64,000 nt of DNA from Bacteroidales bacterium (GTDB taxonomy: Bacteria; Bacteroidota; Bacteroidia; Bacteroidales; F082): the NCBI GenBank assembly GCA_028277395.1, contig JANQGJ010000039.1, positions 1 through 64,000 of the forward strand, given 5' to 3'. Positions 9,057 to 17,971 of the stretch are shown here, piece by piece. Under the pieces are notes generated by a model. That model worked only from the letters and a program-made list of their open reading frames with translations, did not search any database and was not told the origin of the DNA. The position numbers were made by a program, and so were the translations under genes. Positions within the stretch are counted from its first letter, which is position 1. Each line of letters begins with the position of its first letter.

Positions 9057-10247
9057 ATGAAAAATATTGATAAGTTCGATTTCACAAATAAAAAAGTTAT
9101 TACCAGGGTAGATTTTAATGTTCCTTTAAATGATGATTTCGAAATTACCGACGACACAAGGATACGTGCTGCTATTCCAACTATTAGAAAGGTATTGAAT
9201 TCCGGAGGATCCGTAATACTAATGTCTCATTTGGGAAGGCCAAAAAATGGACCTGAACATAAGTTTTCATTACAACATCTTGTTCCCGAATTATCAAAAC
9301 AACTTGGTGTTAATGTACAATTTGCCGATGACTGTATTGGCGATCAGGCAGCTGAAAAAGCTGGTAACCTGAAAGCCGGACAGGTACTACTGCTTGAAAA
9401 CCTCCGCTTTTATAAAGAAGAAACCAAAGGTGATGAAGAGTTTGCAAAAAAACTTGCTTCACTTGCGGATGTTTATATTAATGATGCATTTGGTACAGCC
9501 CACCGTGCCCATGCCTCAACAGCTATTATTGCTAAATTTTTCCCCGAAAACAAGATGTTCGGATATGTTATGAACAACGAGCTTATCAACATCAATAAGG
9601 TAGTTAAAGAAGGCAAAAAACCGGTTACAGCAATTCTGGGTGGTGCAAAGGTTTCCGGTAAAATTGAGATTATCAACAACTTGATTGATAAAGTTGACAA
9701 TCTGCTTATCGGAGGTGGAATGATGTTCACTTTTATAGTAGCACTGGGAGGTGAAGTGGGTAATTCACTTGTTGAAGATGACCTGATTGAAACAGCCAAA
9801 GAAGCAATGAAAAAGGCTGAAGAAAATAATGTATGTTTTCATATCCCCACTGACGCTGTAATTGCCGACAAATTTGATAATGATGCAAATCAAAAGTTTT
9901 GTAACTCACATGAAATTCCCAAGGGATGGATGGGACTGGATATTGGCCCCGAAACCGGACAGGTTTTCAGAGATATTATTGAGTCTTCGGAAACAATCCT
10001 GTGGAATGGCCCAATGGGAGTTTTTGAGATGGACAACTTTGCACAGGGAACTATTGAAGTAGCTCATGCCATTGCCGATGCTACTAAAAACGGTGCTTTT
10101 TCATTGATTGGCGGAGGCGATTCTGTTGCCGCTATTAATAAGTTTAAGCTGCAGGATGACGTTAGTTATGTTTCAACGGGTGGTGGAGCTATGCTTGAAT
10201 TTATTGAAGGTAAAACACTTCCCGGCGTTGCTGCTATCGAAGAATAG
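9057..10247 (+). CDS. pgk: Phosphoglycerate kinase
   Basis: Interconverts 1,3-bisphosphoglycerate and 3-phosphoglycerate with ADP/ATP in glycolysis. The 396-residue length is normal. The N-terminal substrate domain shows RVDFNVPL near residues 17-24, SHLGRPK near 57-63 and [11 protein letters not shown] near 107. The nucleotide domain has GGAKVSGK near 194-201, the GWMGLDIGP segment near 288 and GGGDSVAAI near 352-360. The ATG at 9057 fits. It is monocistronic, with a good terminator 31 bp after the stop. Confidence 0.97.
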   Translation: MKNIDKFDFTNKKVITRVDFNVPLNDDFEITDDTRIRAAIPTIRKVLNSGGSVILMSHLGRPKNGPEHKFSLQHLVPELSKQLGVNVQFADDCIGDQAAEKAGNLKAGQVLLLENLRFYKEETKGDEEFAKKLASLADVYINDAFGTAHRAHASTAIIAKFFPENKMFGYVMNNELININKVVKEGKKPVTAILGGAKVSGKIEIINNLIDKVDNLLIGGGMMFTFIVALGGEVGNSLVEDDLIETAKEAMKKAEENNVCFHIPTDAVIADKFDNDANQKFCNSHEIPKGWMGLDIGPETGQVFRDIIESSETILWNGPMGVFEMDNFAQGTIEVAHAIADATKNGAFSLIGGGDSVAAINKFKLQDDVSYVSTGGGAMLEFIEGKTLPGVAAIEE

Positions 10248-10277
10248 TTTTTACTGAATATACAATTACATATTACC

Positions 10278-10316
10278 AACCTCAATTTGGTACGAAACGA
10301 TCAAATTGGGGTTTTT
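10278..10316 (+). terminator. Intrinsic terminator of pgk
   Basis: AACCTCAATTTG (10278-10289) pairs with CAAATTGGGGTT (10302-10313) over 12 bp with one G-U pair, followed by T residues. It adjoins the stop of the convergent CvpA-like gene and may serve both. Confidence 0.8.
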
Positions 10317-10854
10317 AATAAACTGCCTCAATAATTTCTTCCTTTTCCGGGATTTCAAAAGTGAAGTTATTGGAATTTAACCATGAATACAGAGCCGGAG
10401 CTATTGATTCCACTGGTTCATAAAAAACAGATTTTTGCCTGGCTTCATCCTTAAATAAATAATCACCCGCATTGAAGTAGTTGATCACGAATATTATAAT
10501 ACTTAATATAAGTGCACCTTTCAGCATACCGAATATCGCTCCGGCAAGCTTATTAAAAAATCCCAGTAGCAGTATGTCGATAAACTTCTGTACTATTTTC
10601 CCGGCAGTTATTACTAAAAATATCACAACGATAAACGTGATAAGAAACGCAAATACAGCTACATACTTCTGATCCATATCGAATAGATCATTTAACATAT
10701 CAGCAGCAAAATCTGAAAAATAGAAAGCCATGTATAGTCCCAGCACGAGCGCTGCCAGTGAAGCTACTTCAACAATAAGTCCCTTTTTATATCCATTCCA
10801 TGCAAAAAGCAGTAAAGGAATGATAATTATTATATCAAGTAAATTTACACTCAT
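10315..10854 (-). CDS. CvpA family membrane protein
   Basis: A 179-residue inner-membrane protein with four to five hydrophobic segments, at about residues 5-25, 29-47, 64-87, 92-115 and 118-138. The N-terminal NLLDIIIIIPLLLFAWNGYKKG pattern with early glycines is typical of CvpA/colicin V production proteins, whose general role is linked to envelope stability and purine-related phenotypes. It lies 9 bp downstream of the MlaF-like gene on the same strand and is probably co-transcribed with the lipid-transport genes. The exact role is not known. Confidence 0.8.
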   Translation of the reverse strand: MSVNLLDIIIIIPLLLFAWNGYKKGLIVEVASLAALVLGLYMAFYFSDFAADMLNDLFDMDQKYVAVFAFLITFIVVIFLVITAGKIVQKFIDILLLGFFNKLAGAIFGMLKGALILSIIIFVINYFNAGDYLFKDEARQKSVFYEPVESIAPALYSWLNSNNFTFEIPEKEEIIEAVY

Positions 10855-10863
10855 ATATTATAT

Positions 10864-11607
10864 TTATTTTATCCTGCGTGTTAATTCCGTTGAAAATACA
10901 AACTCGTTTAACTCCTTATTATCAGTTTTTAGTATCTCCTTGTTATCCCCTTCCCACCACAATTCGCCTTTGTTTATAAATGCTATTTTTTGCCCGATCT
11001 GCAAAACAGAGTTCATATCATGCGTATTGATTACAGTTGTCATTTCAAACTTATGGGTTAACTCAGATATCAACTCATCAATTACCTCGGCTGTTTTTGG
11101 ATCAAGTCCGGAATTTGGTTCATCGCAAAACAAATACCTTGGATTCATGGCAATAGCCCTGGCAATTGCTACACGTTTTATCATTCCTCCACTTAATTCG
11201 GCAGGAAATTTCTGATTTGCGTTTACAAGTTTTACATGTTTTAATACATCATTAACCCTGTTTAGCTTTTCTTCATAGCTCTGTTTTGTAAACATATTTA
11301 GAGGGAACATAATGTTTTCTTCCACGGTAAATGAATCAAACAATGCACCACCCTGAAACAATACTCCCATTTCCTTGCGGGTTTCCTTTTTATCCTTTTC
11401 CTTTAACCCTGAAAAACACCTGTTATCAAAATTAATCTCACCTTCATCAACATTGAATAACCCGATACAACATTTCATAAGAACTGTTTTCCCCGAACCA
11501 CTCTGTCCGATGATCAGGTTTGTCTTCCCCTTTTCAAATCTTGTGGAAATATCATTCAGTACTTTCTGTTCACCAAATGACTTGGATATATGAACAACCT
11601 CTATCAT
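10864..11607 (-). CDS. mlaF: MlaF-like ABC transporter ATPase (lipid transport)
   Basis: A single ABC ATPase domain of 247 residues, with Walker A GQSGSGKT near residues 34-41, a signature around LSGGMIKRVAIARA near 139-152 and Walker B LFCDEP. The SGGM variant and the pairing with an MlaE permease mark the MlaF/TTG2A family, which moves phospholipids or other lipids between the membranes. Its start overlaps the permease stop by 4 bp, so translation is coupled. No MlaD-type (MCE) gene follows here, so that subunit must be elsewhere. Confidence 0.9.
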   Translation of the reverse strand: MIEVVHISKSFGEQKVLNDISTRFEKGKTNLIIGQSGSGKTVLMKCCIGLFNVDEGEINFDNRCFSGLKEKDKKETRKEMGVLFQGGALFDSFTVEENIMFPLNMFTKQSYEEKLNRVNDVLKHVKLVNANQKFPAELSGGMIKRVAIARAIAMNPRYLFCDEPNSGLDPKTAEVIDELISELTHKFEMTTVINTHDMNSVLQIGQKIAFINKGELWWEGDNKEILKTDNKELNEFVFSTELTRRIK

Positions 11608-12344
11608 GTCAGTAACATCTGGGTTAAAATTAAGTCGAACACAATTATCAGGATACTGCTGGTTACAACGGCTTTGGTACTTGCACGTCCGACTTCAACA
11701 GAACCTCCCTTAACTGTATAGCCTTTGTAACCTGAAATCGATGCTATTATAAATGCAAAAACCAGGGTTTTTATCATTGCATAAGTAATATCAAATGGAG
11801 CCCACCAGGCCTGAAGACCGTCAATAAAATCTGTTGGTGTTACCGAACCTGTTATTATTACCGCCAGTAATCCTCCTGAAAGCCCTACGGCAATTGAGAA
11901 TATAACCAGAACAGGAAAGAAAAACATTGCAGCAGTAATTTTTGGTAAAATCAGGTAGTTTGCAGGATTTATTCCCATAACTTTCAATGCATCAATTTGT
12001 TCAGTTACCCTCATGGTTCCAATTTCAGATGCAATGCTGGAACCAACCTTACCGGCAAGTATTAAACTCATAATTGTTGGTGATATTTCCAGGATCATCA
12101 TTTGCTTGGTAGTATAACCAACCAGGTACAAGGGTACCAGTGGACTGTCAATATTATAAGCCATTTGCATAGCAATAATTCCTCCGGTAAACAAAGAGAT
12201 AAACACAACAATACCTATTGAATCAACACCAAGTGCATGAAAGTCGATCATCAACTGACGACGGAACACTCTGCCCTTATCCGGCCGCTTAAAAGTTTCG
12301 ATCATCAGGGAAACATACTCGCCTGTTTCTCTTAAAAATCCCAT
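11604..12344 (-). CDS. mlaE: MlaE family ABC transporter permease
   Basis: A 246-residue permease of the MlaE (DUF140) family, the membrane subunit of the lipid transporter with MlaF. Hydrophobic segments are near residues 45-65, 85-105, 140-170, 190-215 and 220-245. The family landmark GSSIASEIGTMRVTEQIDAL (near 104-123) is present with its conserved E-IGTM-V-EQIDAL pattern. It is the first gene of the leftward set mlaE-mlaF-cvpA and faces a 192-bp divergent gap. Confidence 0.92.
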   Translation of the reverse strand: MGFLRETGEYVSLMIETFKRPDKGRVFRRQLMIDFHALGVDSIGIVVFISLFTGGIIAMQMAYNIDSPLVPLYLVGYTTKQMMILEISPTIMSLILAGKVGSSIASEIGTMRVTEQIDALKVMGINPANYLILPKITAAMFFFPVLVIFSIAVGLSGGLLAVIITGSVTPTDFIDGLQAWWAPFDITYAMIKTLVFAFIIASISGYKGYTVKGGSVEVGRASTKAVVTSSILIIVFDLILTQMLLT

Positions 12345-12536
12345 AATTACTGCTTATTTATGCATAAGGTTAATTCACCTAATAATTACTCCGGCTAAGG
12401 TAACAAAAAGATTTTTTTAGCGGAACAACAACTAAACTATAATTTCGTTTTCATAATTAACGTAAAATTGCAAATTAAATTTTAAGATCTTTCGTTTTCA
12501 GGTGAGATAACGAGATATTGCAGACAACATATTATT

Positions 12537-12722
12537 ATGAGTAAGTTTAAGAAACATTACAAAAAACTGGCATTATCACTGATCATGGTTTCTGCAATTT
12601 TCATATCATCATGTACAACCCAAAAACATGGTTATCGCCCTGCCAAAAGTAAAAAGAAAGACTGCGACTGTTCGAAATGGAGTTATCATACTGTTATACA
12701 GGAAACAAAAATCCTTGCTTAA
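12537..12722 (+). CDS. Very small lipoprotein
   Basis: A 61-residue peptide with a basic N-terminus, a hydrophobic stretch and a lipobox ISSC (cysteine at residue 26). The mature part, about 36 residues, is Lys-rich with a DCDC pair followed by SKW. Similar short Cys-Lys lipoproteins occur in Bacteroidota, but I do not know a function. The gap that follows (12723-12960) shows no second gene. Confidence is limited by the short length, though the signal peptide and lipobox argue that it is real. Confidence 0.6.
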   Translation: MSKFKKHYKKLALSLIMVSAIFISSCTTQKHGYRPAKSKKKDCDCSKWSYHTVIQETKILA

Positions 12723-12960
12723 GCAATACTAATAATCAGTTGCTTTTCAATATCTGAAAGTCAATCCAAACCTATTTATTCTCGGGATATCATAGTACTA
12801 AAGATTTTACAATTTCAGCAGATACTGTAACATGAAAATTTTAGTGTAGTAAATTCATTTTATTGTATTCATAATAAAAATTTGTGGTAATGTTTTACAT
12901 AAAAAATACCCAAAAGTAGTGATTCATGTACTTTGGTGTTTATATAATTTTGCAGTGTAT

Positions 12961-13323
12961 ATGAAATACTCAGTTAAAGAAAAAAAATTAATGCTTGCTT
13001 CCTTTTTGATGATTGGGATAATGATTGCATTAATTTCCAATCAGGCCATCTTTTTACATGTGCATAAACTGAGTGATGGAACAACAATAAGTCATGCTCA
13101 CCCATATAATTCAACTAAAGATAATAAACCATTTAAAAAACATGATCATTCAAATGCAGAATTATTAATCCTGCAAACTCTTGATTCAGGTTTCATTATT
13201 TCTCTGTTTACAGTGGCACTTTTCCTGTTTTTCGGGTATAAACATATTAGAGCTATTCCGATTGCAGAAACAACCACCATATTATTATGGGTAAACAGTG
13301 GCAGGGCACCACCCTTTAGTTAG
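12961..13323 (+). CDS. His-rich two-helix membrane protein next to a TonB receptor
   Basis: A protein of about 120 residues with one transmembrane helix near 12-32, a loop rich in histidines (LHVHKL, SHAHPY, KKHDHS) and a second helix near 77-97. The His loop probably faces the periplasm and could bind a transition metal, which is an inference. The frame opens earlier, at 12919, but the ATG at 12961 gives the more natural N-terminus MKYSVKEKK; a TAATTTTG box at 12945-12952 just before it may be the promoter. It lies 110 bp upstream of a TonB receptor, suggesting a shared metal-handling role. Confidence 0.65.
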   Translation: MKYSVKEKKLMLASFLMIGIMIALISNQAIFLHVHKLSDGTTISHAHPYNSTKDNKPFKKHDHSNAELLILQTLDSGFIISLFTVALFLFFGYKHIRAIPIAETTTILLWVNSGRAPPFS

Positions 13324-13350
13324 TTTTTATTATCAATTATTCTCTAAACT

Positions 13351-13367
13351 TTGGCATAATCTGCCAA
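13351..13367. promoter_or_regulatory. Palindrome upstream of the TonB receptor
   Basis: TTGGCA-TAATC-TGCCAA is a perfect inverted repeat with a 5-nt centre, placed 67 bp before the receptor ATG. It has no T-run, so an operator for a dimeric regulator or a leader hairpin is more likely than a terminator. Confidence 0.4.
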
Positions 13368-13433
13368 TCATGTTGCTAAGTTGGGTGATGGAACTATGCA
13401 ACAAATCATTTAAAATCAATAAAGTTATTAGTT

Positions 13434-15812
13434 ATGAATAAAGTTTTTATATTAATTATTACAATTATATTATTCTCGGGTTTGCTGGGAACGGCCCAGA
13501 ATAAAGATTCAGATGCAAACATTGTTGGACATGTAGTCAGTAATGGAAAGCATCTCCCTTTTGCTTCAGTTTTCATTAAGGGAACCACCATTGGTATAAC
13601 AACTGATGAATCCGGTCATTATCAATTGATAAATCTACCCGAAGGTGATCTTACAGTGGTTGCTAAAGCCCTTGGTTATAAATCTGAAGAAGTTACCATT
13701 AACATAAAATCCGGTGAAACTAAAGAGATTAAATTTGAACTTCAGGAAGATGTTCTGGGTCTTGAAGAAGTAGTGGTAACCGGTGACAGAAACGAAACCA
13801 ACAGGTCGGAATCATCTACAATTGTAAATACAATAACTCCAAAATTATTTTCCACAATCCAATCCGTTACATTAAGTGAAGGACTTAATTACTGCCCTGG
13901 AGTGAGAATGGAAAATAACTGCCAGAATTGTGGGTTTACCCAGGTAAGAATGAACGGAATGGAAGGTCCTTACTCACAAATACTAATAAACAGCAGACCT
14001 ATATTCAGCGGACTGGCAGGGGTTTATGGTCTTGAACTGATTCCCGCAGCTATGATTGAAAGGGTTGAAGTTATTCGTGGAGGCGGATCTGCATTATACG
14101 GCAGTAATGCAATTGCAGGAACAATCAACCTCATATTAAAAGATCCCGTTAATAATTCATATGAATTTGGTATTAACGGCGGATCAATTGGTGTTGGGAT
14201 GGATGGCTCAGGTACACCGGCACAGGACTATTCAGTAAACTTGAATACTTCAATTGTTTCTGCTGACAATAAAACAGGAATGTCATTATATGGATTCTAT
14301 AGGAACAGAGAAGCCTTTGATGCCAACGATGACTCATTTTCAGAAATTTCCGAGTTAAAAAATACTACAATTGGAACCAGGTTATTTCACAGGTTTGGAA
14401 ACAGAAGCAAAGTTTATGTTGACTTCTTTAATATAACTGAAAGCCGCAGAGGTGGCGATAAATTCGACTACCCATTTCATGAAGCTAATATTGCAGAAGC
14501 TCTTACACATTATCTTACAACCGGTGCAATTACATTTGAGCATTATTTCCGTGATACTGACCTTTTTTCTGTTTATGTGTCAGGCCAGAGGGTGAACAGA
14601 GATTCTTACTATGGTGCTAATCAATCATTACAGGATTACGGTAATACCAAAGATTTTACATATACTGCAGGTACACAGTACAACGCAAATTTCACAAATT
14701 CAAGTCTTACAGTTGGTGTTGAAAATGAAGGAGCCTGGTTAAAAGATAAAAAACTTGGATATCCTGATTACGATAATGCTATAATTATTAATGATTCAAT
14801 TGTAAGTATACCACATACTGATAATGTCATTATAGCAGATCAAACAACTAATACTACAGGGATATTTGCTCAATACGATCTTAACTGGAATAAATTTAAG
14901 TTCTCCCTTGGAGCAAGATATGACAACTACAAAATATCTGATAAACAACACGAAAACGAAGACAATACAGGAAATGTACTGAGCCCCAGAATTTCTGTTA
15001 AATATGATATATATGAATATCTTCAGGCAAGGGCAAGCTATTCAAAAGGATACAGGGCTCCTCAGATATTTGACGAAGACCTCCATATTGAAACATCAGG
15101 TTCAAGAAGGGTAATTCATGAAAACAGCCCTGACCTTAAACAGGAAACCAGTAACAGTTATATGCTTTCACTTGATTTCAATAAAAAAATCGGAAAAGTA
15201 TATATGGGATTCCTGGTTGAAGGTTTTTATACAAAGTTAATTGATCCTTTCGCTAATGAATATGGAGAGCCTGATGAGGATGGTACTGTAATTTATACAC
15301 GTGTGAATGCTGAAGGCGGAGCATTTGTTCAAGGTGTTAATATGGAATTGAACCTTGTTCCGAACGACGTTATCTCATTTGTTGCAGGTTTTACACTGCA
15401 GAAAAGCGAATATGAAGATGCACAGGAATTTGATGAAAAGAGGTTTTTCAGAACTCCCGACGACTATGGTTATTTTACTTTCGACTGGAAACTTTCGAAA
15501 GCATGGGGGGTGTCTGCAACAGCAGATTACACAGGCTCAATGCTTGTTCCATATTTTGGTTTGGAAATACCTGATCCTGATGCCGGTGAACTTCGTAAGT
15601 CCGACAGTTTCTTTGATATGGGACTAAAATTAAGATACAACATTAAACTCAATGGAGCTACATTGCAGCTATACACAGGAGTTAAAAATATATTTAATTC
15701 TTATCAGGATGATTTCGATTATGGTATTGATCGTGATCCGGGATATATTTATGGGCCATTGAATCCTCGCACAGTTTATTTTGGATTGAAGTTAGGCAAC
15801 TTTCTTGATTAA
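13434..15812 (+). CDS. TonB-dependent outer-membrane receptor with CxxC in the plug
   Basis: A 792-residue receptor: signal peptide (about residues 1-21), carboxypeptidase-regulatory-like domain (about 28-105), plug domain (about 112-230) with VEVIRGGGSALYGSNAIAGTINLI-like features, then a 22-strand barrel ending in a terminal beta strand, YFGLKLGNF. The plug has three cysteines, C154, C163 and C166, the last two as NCQNCGF. It would import a TonB-driven ligand; the His-rich neighbour and the cysteines suggest a metal or metal complex, which is inference. There is no SusD partner, so glycan uptake is unlikely. A strong terminator follows. Confidence 0.93.
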   Translation: MNKVFILIITIILFSGLLGTAQNKDSDANIVGHVVSNGKHLPFASVFIKGTTIGITTDESGHYQLINLPEGDLTVVAKALGYKSEEVTINIKSGETKEIKFELQEDVLGLEEVVVTGDRNETNRSESSTIVNTITPKLFSTIQSVTLSEGLNYCPGVRMENNCQNCGFTQVRMNGMEGPYSQILINSRPIFSGLAGVYGLELIPAAMIERVEVIRGGGSALYGSNAIAGTINLILKDPVNNSYEFGINGGSIGVGMDGSGTPAQDYSVNLNTSIVSADNKTGMSLYGFYRNREAFDANDDSFSEISELKNTTIGTRLFHRFGNRSKVYVDFFNITESRRGGDKFDYPFHEANIAEALTHYLTTGAITFEHYFRDTDLFSVYVSGQRVNRDSYYGANQSLQDYGNTKDFTYTAGTQYNANFTNSSLTVGVENEGAWLKDKKLGYPDYDNAIIINDSIVSIPHTDNVIIADQTTNTTGIFAQYDLNWNKFKFSLGARYDNYKISDKQHENEDNTGNVLSPRISVKYDIYEYLQARASYSKGYRAPQIFDEDLHIETSGSRRVIHENSPDLKQETSNSYMLSLDFNKKIGKVYMGFLVEGFYTKLIDPFANEYGEPDEDGTVIYTRVNAEGGAFVQGVNMELNLVPNDVISFVAGFTLQKSEYEDAQEFDEKRFFRTPDDYGYFTFDWKLSKAWGVSATADYTGSMLVPYFGLEIPDPDAGELRKSDSFFDMGLKLRYNIKLNGATLQLYTGVKNIFNSYQDDFDYGIDRDPGYIYGPLNPRTVYFGLKLGNFLD

Positions 15813-15853
15813 TTCGGATAGTTATTAGTTATACCTATATTTATATTAATTTG

Positions 15854-15887
15854 AAAACGCGATTACGTTAATTTGTAATCGCGTTTT
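15854..15887 (+). terminator. Strong intrinsic terminator of the TonB receptor
   Basis: AAAACGCGATTAC (15854-15866) and GTAATCGCGTTTT (15875-15887) form a perfect 13-bp stem with an 8-nt loop and a T-run, 42 bp after the stop. Confidence 0.92.
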
Positions 15888-16051
15888 TTCATTAAATTAC
15901 AACGCTTTCACATATTGTTAACCAGCTGTTTATTAAAGTAATCCAAAAAAAGAAATGTAAACAGAATATAAAATATTGATTATTCATATTCCATGTCATT
16001 ATCTAATAAAACCAATTGGCATGTTTCAGTACATAATTGACCATATTGAGA

Positions 16052-16059
16052 TATCTTTG
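16052..16059 (+). promoter_or_regulatory. -7 box of the SprT-like gene promoter
   Basis: TATCTTTG followed by CA is a frequent form of the Bacteroidota -7 element. It is only 8 nt before the ATG, implying a nearly leaderless mRNA. The -33 element is not obvious. Confidence 0.45.
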
Positions 16060-16067
16060 CAACCGTA

Positions 16068-16673
16068 ATGAAAGAAAAAGAATTACTGCAAAAATACCTT
16101 CCTGAGGATTCTGTGAATCTTGTAATGAACTGGATTATTAAATATGGTATTCATTTAAAAATTACTAAAAGAAGAAAAACCAAACTGGGTGATTACAGAC
16201 CTCCTGTTGCAAATCAAAACCATCGTATAAGTATTAATTTCAATTTAAATAAGTATTCCTTTTTAATAACTTTTGTGCATGAGCTGGCACATTTAATAGT
16301 ATGGAATAAATATAAAAATACTGTTCCTCCACACGGGAAAGAATGGAAATCAGAATATAAAAAACTGATGATGATTACTATGGAGGAAAACATATTTCCT
16401 GATGACATTACTGAAGTCTTAAAATCGAGTATTGTGAACTCAAAAGCATCAAGCAGTTCGGATTTATCGTTATTACGGGTTCTAAAAAAATATGATTCAA
16501 ACCAAACGGGTATTACTCTGGAAGAGCTTGCTGAAAATTCAATCTTTGAAACAGAATCAGGGAAAATATTTAAAAAAGGACTTAAACGCAGAACAAGGTA
16601 CTTATGTCAAAACCTTCACAACAGGAAACTATACCTTTTTCATCCATTAACAAGAGTAAAAGAGGTGGTTTAA
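16068..16673 (+). CDS. SprT-like zinc metalloprotease domain protein
   Basis: A 201-residue protein with the zinc motif HELAH at residues 71-75 (H71, E72, H75) inside a SprT-like domain (about 1-115); the third ligand is probably the His of PPHGKEW near 95. SprT/Spartan family proteins in eukaryotes degrade DNA-protein crosslinks; the bacterial members are poorly studied. The C-terminal part, basic and with a single cysteine near LCQNLHN, could bind nucleic acid. It is flanked by a terminator upstream and a 187-bp gap downstream, so it is probably monocistronic. Confidence 0.85.
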   Translation: MKEKELLQKYLPEDSVNLVMNWIIKYGIHLKITKRRKTKLGDYRPPVANQNHRISINFNLNKYSFLITFVHELAHLIVWNKYKNTVPPHGKEWKSEYKKLMMITMEENIFPDDITEVLKSSIVNSKASSSSDLSLLRVLKKYDSNQTGITLEELAENSIFETESGKIFKKGLKRRTRYLCQNLHNRKLYLFHPLTRVKEVV

Positions 16674-16860
16674 TAATTCCAAACTAATAATACATCCCGG
16701 CAAGATCGTTATTTTATGTTCAATATCAATTATATACAAATCAACATAGAATAAACCAATGAGTTTTGTATTTTTGAAGCCCGTTTTCGAACTTTAAGAT
16801 TAAAATAGGTAGTCAACAACATAAATATTTAAAAACACTCACCACATCATATTAAAATCC

Positions 16861-17958
16861 ATGGAGACTAATAAAAACAATTATTGTGTAATTATGGCAG
16901 GTGGCGTAGGTGCCCGATTCTGGCCAATGAGTAAAACTTCAAGACCTAAACAGTTTATTGATGTTCTTGGAGTTGGTAAGACGTTAATTCAACTTACTTT
17001 TGAAAGATTCTCAAATATTTGCCCTCCTGAAAATGTGCTTGTTGTTACAAATGAAATATATAAAAACCTGGTATTGCAGCAATTACCACAACTTAAGGAG
17101 CACCAGGTACTGTGTGAACCATCACGTCGCAATACTGCTCCATGTGTAGCTTATGCCAACTACAAAATAAAAGAAGAAAACCCGAATGCTATTGTTGTTG
17201 TAGCTCCCTCTGACCATATTATACTAAAAGAAGAAGAGTTTGTAAAGAATATTAAAACTGCTATTGATGCAGCAAGTCAAAACGACTGGTTGTTAACATT
17301 AGGAATTAAACCAAGTCGTCCTGACACAGGATACGGTTATATCCAGTTTGTAGAAGAGAAAATCTACTCTGATGATATTCCTCTGTATAAAGTTAAAACA
17401 TTTACCGAAAAACCTAATTTGGAAATCGCAAAATCATTTCTTGCAAGTGGTGACTTCCTGTGGAATTCAGGTATCTTTATTTGGTCGTTAAGCTCGATTA
17501 TGAAAGCTTTCAATGAACTACTTCCCGATGTGGATACCCTTTTTGAAAAAGGTGCCGGTATTTATAATACACATGGTGAGAAGAATTTCATATCAGAAAC
17601 ATATGCAGTTTGTAAAAACATTTCCATTGACTATGGTATAATGGAAAAAGCAAAAAATGTAAACACTCTGGCTGTTGATTTTGGGTGGTCTGATTTAGGC
17701 ACCTGGGGATCCTTATATACAATTAGAAGTAAGGATGATAACAAAAATGCTGTTGTTGGCAAGAATGTTATGCTATATGGTACCGAAAATTGTATTGTGA
17801 ATATGCCTGATAATAAACTTGTTGTTCTTCAGGGTCTTGACGACTATATTGTAGTTGAAGAAGATAATACCCTTCTTGTGTGTAAAAAAGATGATGAACA
17901 GCAAATCAGACAATTTGTTGCTGATGTAAAAGTTGAAAAAGGAGATAAATATATTTAA
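16861..17958 (+). CDS. manC: Mannose-1-phosphate guanylyltransferase
   Basis: Makes GDP-mannose from mannose 1-phosphate and GTP, for surface glycans and T9SS-associated glycosylation. The 365-residue length matches the single-domain enzyme without the isomerase domain. The nucleotide-binding signature MAGGVGARFWPMSK is at residues 11-24 and PKQF follows at about 29. The FTEKPN motif near 181 and WNSGIF near 201 are family hallmarks. The S46 peptidase gene begins 13 bp after the stop, so the two may share a transcript. Confidence 0.93.
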   Translation: METNKNNYCVIMAGGVGARFWPMSKTSRPKQFIDVLGVGKTLIQLTFERFSNICPPENVLVVTNEIYKNLVLQQLPQLKEHQVLCEPSRRNTAPCVAYANYKIKEENPNAIVVVAPSDHIILKEEEFVKNIKTAIDAASQNDWLLTLGIKPSRPDTGYGYIQFVEEKIYSDDIPLYKVKTFTEKPNLEIAKSFLASGDFLWNSGIFIWSLSSIMKAFNELLPDVDTLFEKGAGIYNTHGEKNFISETYAVCKNISIDYGIMEKAKNVNTLAVDFGWSDLGTWGSLYTIRSKDDNKNAVVGKNVMLYGTENCIVNMPDNKLVVLQGLDDYIVVEEDNTLLVCKKDDEQQIRQFVADVKVEKGDKYI

Positions 17959-17971
17959 TAAATAATTTAAA

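Noticed and set aside
10730..11215. Open reading frame of 161 codons on the plus strand
   Set aside because: It runs antisense to the CvpA-like and MlaF genes and its translation has no recognisable family or signal; it is a shadow frame.
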